A stretch of DNA of 64,000 bases, from contig NZ_BAGL01000124.1 in assembly GCF_000308875.1 (NCBI RefSeq), positions 93,862 to 157,861 on the forward strand, in the 5' to 3' direction. How positions within the stretch are numbered: the stretch's first letter is position 1; each line of letters begins with the position of its first letter. The notes under the pieces were generated by a model. It did not search any database. It was not told where the DNA came from and was given only the letters and a program-made list of their open reading frames with translations. This DNA comes from Nocardia transvalensis NBRC 15921 (GTDB taxonomy: Bacteria > Actinomycetota > Actinomycetes > Mycobacteriales > Mycobacteriaceae). The translations under genes and the position numbers were made by a program. Below are positions 61,016-64,000 of the stretch, in pieces.

Positions 61016-61618
61016 CTATCCGGCACCTTCGGCCGACGTCGCCGGGCCGTAGTGGCCCATCAGTTCTTCGACGAAGGCGCGTAATTCGGTGTGCCCCTGC
61101 CGCATTCCGACCGCACCTTCGTTGCACAGGATGCGCGCCGCGCCCGTGAGCAGCATCGAGACGACTATCGGCGGGTAGCGGCCGAGATCGACCCCGTGCG
61201 AACGCAGGACGAAGGTGACGGCGGCGGTCTCGATGTCGCGGACCCGTTCGGCGTACGCCTTCAGCTCGGCGCCGACCGCCTTGCGATGGTTGGCCAGTGC
61301 CATGAATTCGGTGTTCAGCTGGGCGAATCGGGCGTCCGTGTTGATCTCCCACAACACCTGCAGCGGATCGTCGGCGGTGAGGGCCTGGCGCATCCGGTCC
61401 AGCGCCTTGTCCCCGCCGTCACGCATGACCGCGACGTACAGGTCGTCCATGGTGGGAAAGTAGTAGTACACCAGGGCGGATTTGACCCCCGCGGCCGCCG
61501 CCACCCGGCGCGAGGTCGCCGCGGCGTACCCCTCCTCGCGGATGATCCGAGCGGTCGCCTCGATCAGTCGCGTCCTGGTCCCGGCCTCGTCGGCTCCGGT
61601 GGCGCGCTTGGCCGGCAT
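61016..61618 (-). CDS. TetR-family transcriptional regulator
   Basis: This 200-residue regulator has an HTH in ATSRRVAAAAGVKSALVYYYF (about residues 34-54) and a C-terminal ligand domain. GGAAGG lies 10 bases upstream of the ATG. Matching palindromes lie in front of this gene and in front of the downstream FMN reductase/MFS pair, so it is the probable local repressor of the efflux unit and itself. Confidence 0.92.
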   Translation of the reverse strand: MPAKRATGADEAGTRTRLIEATARIIREEGYAAATSRRVAAAAGVKSALVYYYFPTMDDLYVAVMRDGGDKALDRMRQALTADDPLQVLWEINTDARFAQLNTEFMALANHRKAVGAELKAYAERVRDIETAAVTFVLRSHGVDLGRYPPIVVSMLLTGAARILCNEGAVGMRQGHTELRAFVEELMGHYGPATSAEGAG

Positions 61619-61721
61619 TCAGCGGTGCCTTCCGGAAGCACTGACGCGCAGCCGATGTGCGCGCGGCATCGCATCCCTTGACGGCCCGAAACGGCTGGTA
61701 AGCATGGTCCACCCTAACATT

Positions 61722-61735
61722 TGATCGATCGATCA
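61722..61735. promoter_or_regulatory. TetR operator, TGATCGATCGATCA
   Basis: A perfect 14-base palindrome 103 bases upstream of the TetR start. It shares the central ATCGATCGAT with the operator at 61000-61015. Confidence 0.6.
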
Positions 61736-61777
61736 GTGATAAGGCGAGATCTACGAGTATCCGGCGCACCTGCGCAG

Positions 61778-61958
61778 CCGAATCCGGTGTTCCGGGAACC
61801 GCACTACGGGGTCGTCGCGACAAATTCCAGCCCGGCCGCAAGAACTCCCGCGAGCACATCGCCTTCGGCCGCGGCGCGAGGGGCGCTCCTACGCGTACGA
61901 GCCGACCTTCCTCTTGCACGGACTACGAGACCTGCACATCACCTTCACGGTCGTGTGA
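61778..61958 (+). pseudogene. Cytochrome P450 C-terminal remnant
   Basis: Three frames carry pieces in P450 order: NPVFREPH (from 61781, meander region), DKFQPGRKNSREHIAFGRGA (61819 on, leading into the heme loop), and YAYEPTFLLHGLRDLHITFT (from 61890), a typical P450 C-terminus ending in TGA 61956-61958. The heme-ligand Cys segment is missing and at least two frameshifts or deletions are present. This fills most of the 350-base gap (61619-61968), and no intact gene lies there. Confidence 0.65.
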
Positions 61959-61968
61959 CCCGACGTTG

Positions 61969-62169
61969 TCAGGCCGCGGCGGGGCGGCGGGCGATCAGGA
62001 CGACTTCGGTGGCCTGTCCCTGGCCGCGTCCGGGGGCGACGGCGTTGAGGATCTCCCAGCCGGCCGCGCCCAGGCTGTTGAGTTCGGCCTCCATCTCCTG
62101 GTAGTTCGGCAGTTTCTTGCGGAACTCGCTGATCGGATAGGTCAGGACCTTGTACTCCCACTTCGTCAT
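61969..62169 (-). CDS. DUF4177 small protein
   Basis: This 66-residue protein begins MTKWEYKVLTYPI and contains EMEAELNSLGAAGWEILNAV (about residues 25-44), the DUF4177 signature (WEYKVL ... LN.LG..GWE). Function is unknown. It is divergent from a TetR gene with a 96-base gap. Confidence 0.85.
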   Translation of the reverse strand: MTKWEYKVLTYPISEFRKKLPNYQEMEAELNSLGAAGWEILNAVAPGRGQGQATEVVLIARRPAAA

Positions 62170-62265
62170 GACACGAACGTATCGTCGGTATGTGGCGAAA
62201 ACCTGTGCACACGTTGACTTCCATCACACTTCCTGTGGGGAAAACCCGGCCGCCGGTGTGACGAA

Positions 62266-62988
62266 ATGAGTGCCGGATGCGCGATGTGCGGCACGGCGCT
62301 CGCGGACCGGGGCCGCGGTCGCCGGCGGGTGTACTGCTCGCGCAGCTGCCAGGCCCGCGCGTACCGCCGCCGCGTCGCGCCGCCGGTCCCGCAACCGGCG
62401 TCACCGCATCCGCGGCGGCGGCAGATCGTCGAAGCGGTGTGGCGCATCGCCGCCGAGCGCGGCCTGCACGCGGCCACCGTCCGGGAGGTCGCCGCCGAGG
62501 CCGGCGTCTCCACCCGCGCGGTGCAGTACCACTTCCGCAGCAAACACGACCTGCTCGTCGCCGCGTTGCGCCTGCTGCACCAGGACAACGAGCACCGGGC
62601 CGGGCGGCGGATCACCGCCGATCCGCGGGACCCGGCCGCCCTGCTCCGGGCGATCGTCGACGAGCTGCTGCCACTGGACGCACAGCGGCGCTCCACCCTG
62701 CGCGTACTCGCCGCCTACTACGCGCGCAGCCTCACCGACCCCGCCCTGGCAGCGGTCTTCCTCCACGACCAGCACCCCCTGGAGGACCTCGTCACCGCCG
62801 TCATCACCCACGCCCAGCACACCGGCGCGGCCCCCTCGACCCTGAATCCCCGCGCGGAGGCCGACATCCTGGTCTCCGCCGCCGTCTCCCTCGGCGGCGA
62901 CGTCCTCCACGGCACCCGCACCCTCCCCGAGGTCCGCCGCACCCTCGACTACCACCTCGGCAAGATCCTGACCGAAGTGAACGAATGA
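62266..62988 (+). CDS. TetR-family regulator with N-terminal zinc-binding motif
   Basis: This is a 240-residue protein. Residues 5-28 carry C-x2-C-x15-C-x3-C (CAMCG ... YCSRSCQARAYRRR), a small zinc-finger-like module fused before an ordinary TetR HTH (VREVAAEAGVSTRAVQYHFR, about residues 75-94) and ligand domain. The module occurs in several actinobacterial proteins and may add DNA contacts or metal/redox sensing. The ATG at 62266 is kept because the Cys module starts at once. It is followed after 74 bases by an aldehyde dehydrogenase gene, its likely target. Confidence 0.85.
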   Translation: MSAGCAMCGTALADRGRGRRRVYCSRSCQARAYRRRVAPPVPQPASPHPRRRQIVEAVWRIAAERGLHAATVREVAAEAGVSTRAVQYHFRSKHDLLVAALRLLHQDNEHRAGRRITADPRDPAALLRAIVDELLPLDAQRRSTLRVLAAYYARSLTDPALAAVFLHDQHPLEDLVTAVITHAQHTGAAPSTLNPRAEADILVSAAVSLGGDVLHGTRTLPEVRRTLDYHLGKILTEVNE

Positions 62989-63021
62989 ACGTCGTACCTG
63001 CCGCGCGGATGTGGAAATGCT

Positions 63022-63039
63022 ATTCTCGCCTTTGAGAAT
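63022..63039. promoter_or_regulatory. Inverted repeat ATTCTC-N6-GAGAAT before the aldehyde dehydrogenase gene
   Basis: Perfect 6-base arms lie 24 bases upstream of the start codon and 34 bases after the TetR stop. It is a candidate operator for the zinc-motif TetR protein or, less likely, a weak terminator (no T-tract). Confidence 0.45.
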
Positions 63040-63062
63040 TGCCGTTCCAGAAGGGATCCCTG

Positions 63063-64000
63063 ATGACAGTGCAGTCGGTACTGGACGAAGTACGTAAGCG
63101 CCGCGGGACGGGTGCGGTCATCCCGGTCATCGACCCCGCGACGGAGGAGCAGATCACCGAGTTCACCGATTGCGGGCAGGAGGCCGTCGACGAGGCGGTG
63201 GCGCGGGCGCGGGCCTCGTTCGAGGCGGGCGTCTGGCGCGGTCTGCCGGCCCGGGAGCGGGCCAAGGTCCTGTGGCGGATCGCCGATCTGATGGATCAGC
63301 ACGCCGAGGAGTTCGCCGAACTCGATTCGCTGAACACCGGCATGCCGATGGCGCAGGCGCGGATGATCGTTCCCACCTGCGCCGAGTTCTTCCGCTACTA
63401 CGCCGGCTGGTGCACGAAGGTCAACGGCAACGCCTACGAGGTGCAGATGGAGGGCGGCGTCTCCGGCTCCTTCGCGGAGATGCACGCCTACACCCTCAAG
63501 GAGCCCTACGGCGTTGTGGGACTGATCTTTCCGTGGAACGGCCCGATCTTCAACGCGTGCGCCAAGATCGCCCCGGCCCTCGCCGCGGGGTGCAGCAGCG
63601 TGGTCAAACCCGCCGAGGAGACGCCGCTGTCGGCCGTGCTCCTGGAGCGGATCATCGCCGAGGCCGGGGTGCCCGACGGTGTCGTCAACCTGTTGATCGG
63701 TTACGGCCACACGGCGGGAGCGGCGCTCACCGCGCATCCGGATGTCGAGAAGATCGCCTTCACCGGGTCGACCGAGGTCGGCAAGCAGATCGTGCAGGCG
63801 TCGGCGGGCAACCTCAAGAAGGTCATGCTCGAACTCGGCGGGAAGTCACCGGTCCTGATCTACGACGACGCCGACCTGAACATGGCCATCATGATGGCCT
63901 CGATGGGCATCTTCGTGCATTCCGGCCAGGGATGCGTCTGCGGCTCACGGGTCTTCGTCCAGCGCGGCGTCTACGACCAGGTGGTGGACGGCATCACGAC
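63063..64000 (+). CDS. Aldehyde dehydrogenase, NAD(P)-dependent (partial, C-terminus outside window)
   Basis: The first 312 residues of an ALDH-superfamily enzyme are present. Visible motifs include IFPWNGPIFNACAKIAPALA (Asn of the oxyanion hole, about residues 158-177), VVKPAEETPLSA, FTGSTEVGKQI, LELGGKSPV with the general-base Glu, and HSGQGCVCGSR with the catalytic Cys. It is most like betaine- or gamma-aminobutyraldehyde-type and other broad ALDHs. The ATG at 63063 has GGGA upstream. About 180 residues lie beyond the right edge. Confidence 0.93.
   Translation, partial: MTVQSVLDEVRKRRGTGAVIPVIDPATEEQITEFTDCGQEAVDEAVARARASFEAGVWRGLPARERAKVLWRIADLMDQHAEEFAELDSLNTGMPMAQARMIVPTCAEFFRYYAGWCTKVNGNAYEVQMEGGVSGSFAEMHAYTLKEPYGVVGLIFPWNGPIFNACAKIAPALAAGCSSVVKPAEETPLSAVLLERIIAEAGVPDGVVNLLIGYGHTAGAALTAHPDVEKIAFTGSTEVGKQIVQASAGNLKKVMLELGGKSPVLIYDDADLNMAIMMASMGIFVHSGQGCVCGSRVFVQRGVYDQVVDGIT

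Noticed and set aside
1..64000. CRISPR arrays, tRNA or rRNA genes, insertion sequences, prophage genes
   Set aside because: No regularly spaced repeats, cloverleaf-like sequences, transposase or phage proteins were seen on either strand.

Overview
The window is high-GC actinobacterial DNA, most like Nocardia or a close relative in the Mycobacteriales. This is inferred from strong codon GC bias, GTG starts, many ATGA/GTGA overlaps, leaderless-type promoters, an LmeA-type lipid-binding protein, and dense IclR/TetR/MarR/LysR regulators among catabolic operons. No rRNA, tRNA, CRISPR array, insertion sequence or phage gene was seen. REGION 1 (1-17.7 kb) is an aromatic or heteroaromatic catabolic locus. 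A leftward gene train encodes a MaoC hydratase pair, a Rieske oxygenase, a 38-residue hydrophobic microprotein, an M20-fold protein that has lost every recognisable metal ligand, a LigB-type extradiol dioxygenase, a meta-cleavage hydrolase and a 2-hydroxyacid dehydrogenase. It is followed by an SsuABC/TauABC-like importer, a class II aldolase and a ferredoxin-NADP reductase cut by the window edge. A divergent hydrolase and drug-type MFS transporter follow. A second leftward operon supplies the classical lower meta pathway (2-oxopent-4-enoate hydratase, acylating acetaldehyde dehydrogenase, 4-hydroxy-2-oxovalerate aldolase), with an IclR regulator on each side. REGION 2 (17.7-31.5 kb) is a mixed accessory stretch: a MarR/hydrolase divergon and a TetR/DUF1772 divergon with clear operators, Nudix, old yellow enzyme, a STAS-HATPase switch protein, aldo/keto reductase, DedA, SDR and a membrane-bound class III nucleotide cyclase. 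It also holds gene remnants (MBL-fold hydrolase, LysR). REGION 3 (31.6-50.6 kb) contains a 14-gene leftward operon of about 16.9 kb, with a LysR regulator at one end and a divergent luciferase-family oxidoreductase at the other. It carries two complete dipeptide-type ABC importers, three flavin monooxygenases of the luciferase fold, an acyl-CoA-dehydrogenase-fold (SfnB/DszC-like) enzyme, a TauD-type dioxygenase and an aldo/keto reductase. The enzyme families point to scavenging of organosulfur or a related hetero-atom compound (inference). A MetE-like protein follows. REGION 4 (52-58.8 kb) is a second ring-cleavage operon (MCP hydrolase, VOC-fold extradiol dioxygenase, MhpA-like hydroxylase, Tat-signal amidohydrolase) with GTGA-coupled starts, divergent from a TetR repressor with paired operators. 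It has no lower-pathway genes of its own and could use those of region 1. REGION 5 (58.8-64 kb) holds an MFS efflux pump plus FMN reductase under a TetR regulator with two GATC-rich palindromes, a cytochrome P450 remnant, a DUF4177 protein, a TetR regulator with an N-terminal zinc-binding motif, and an aldehyde dehydrogenase cut by the right edge.
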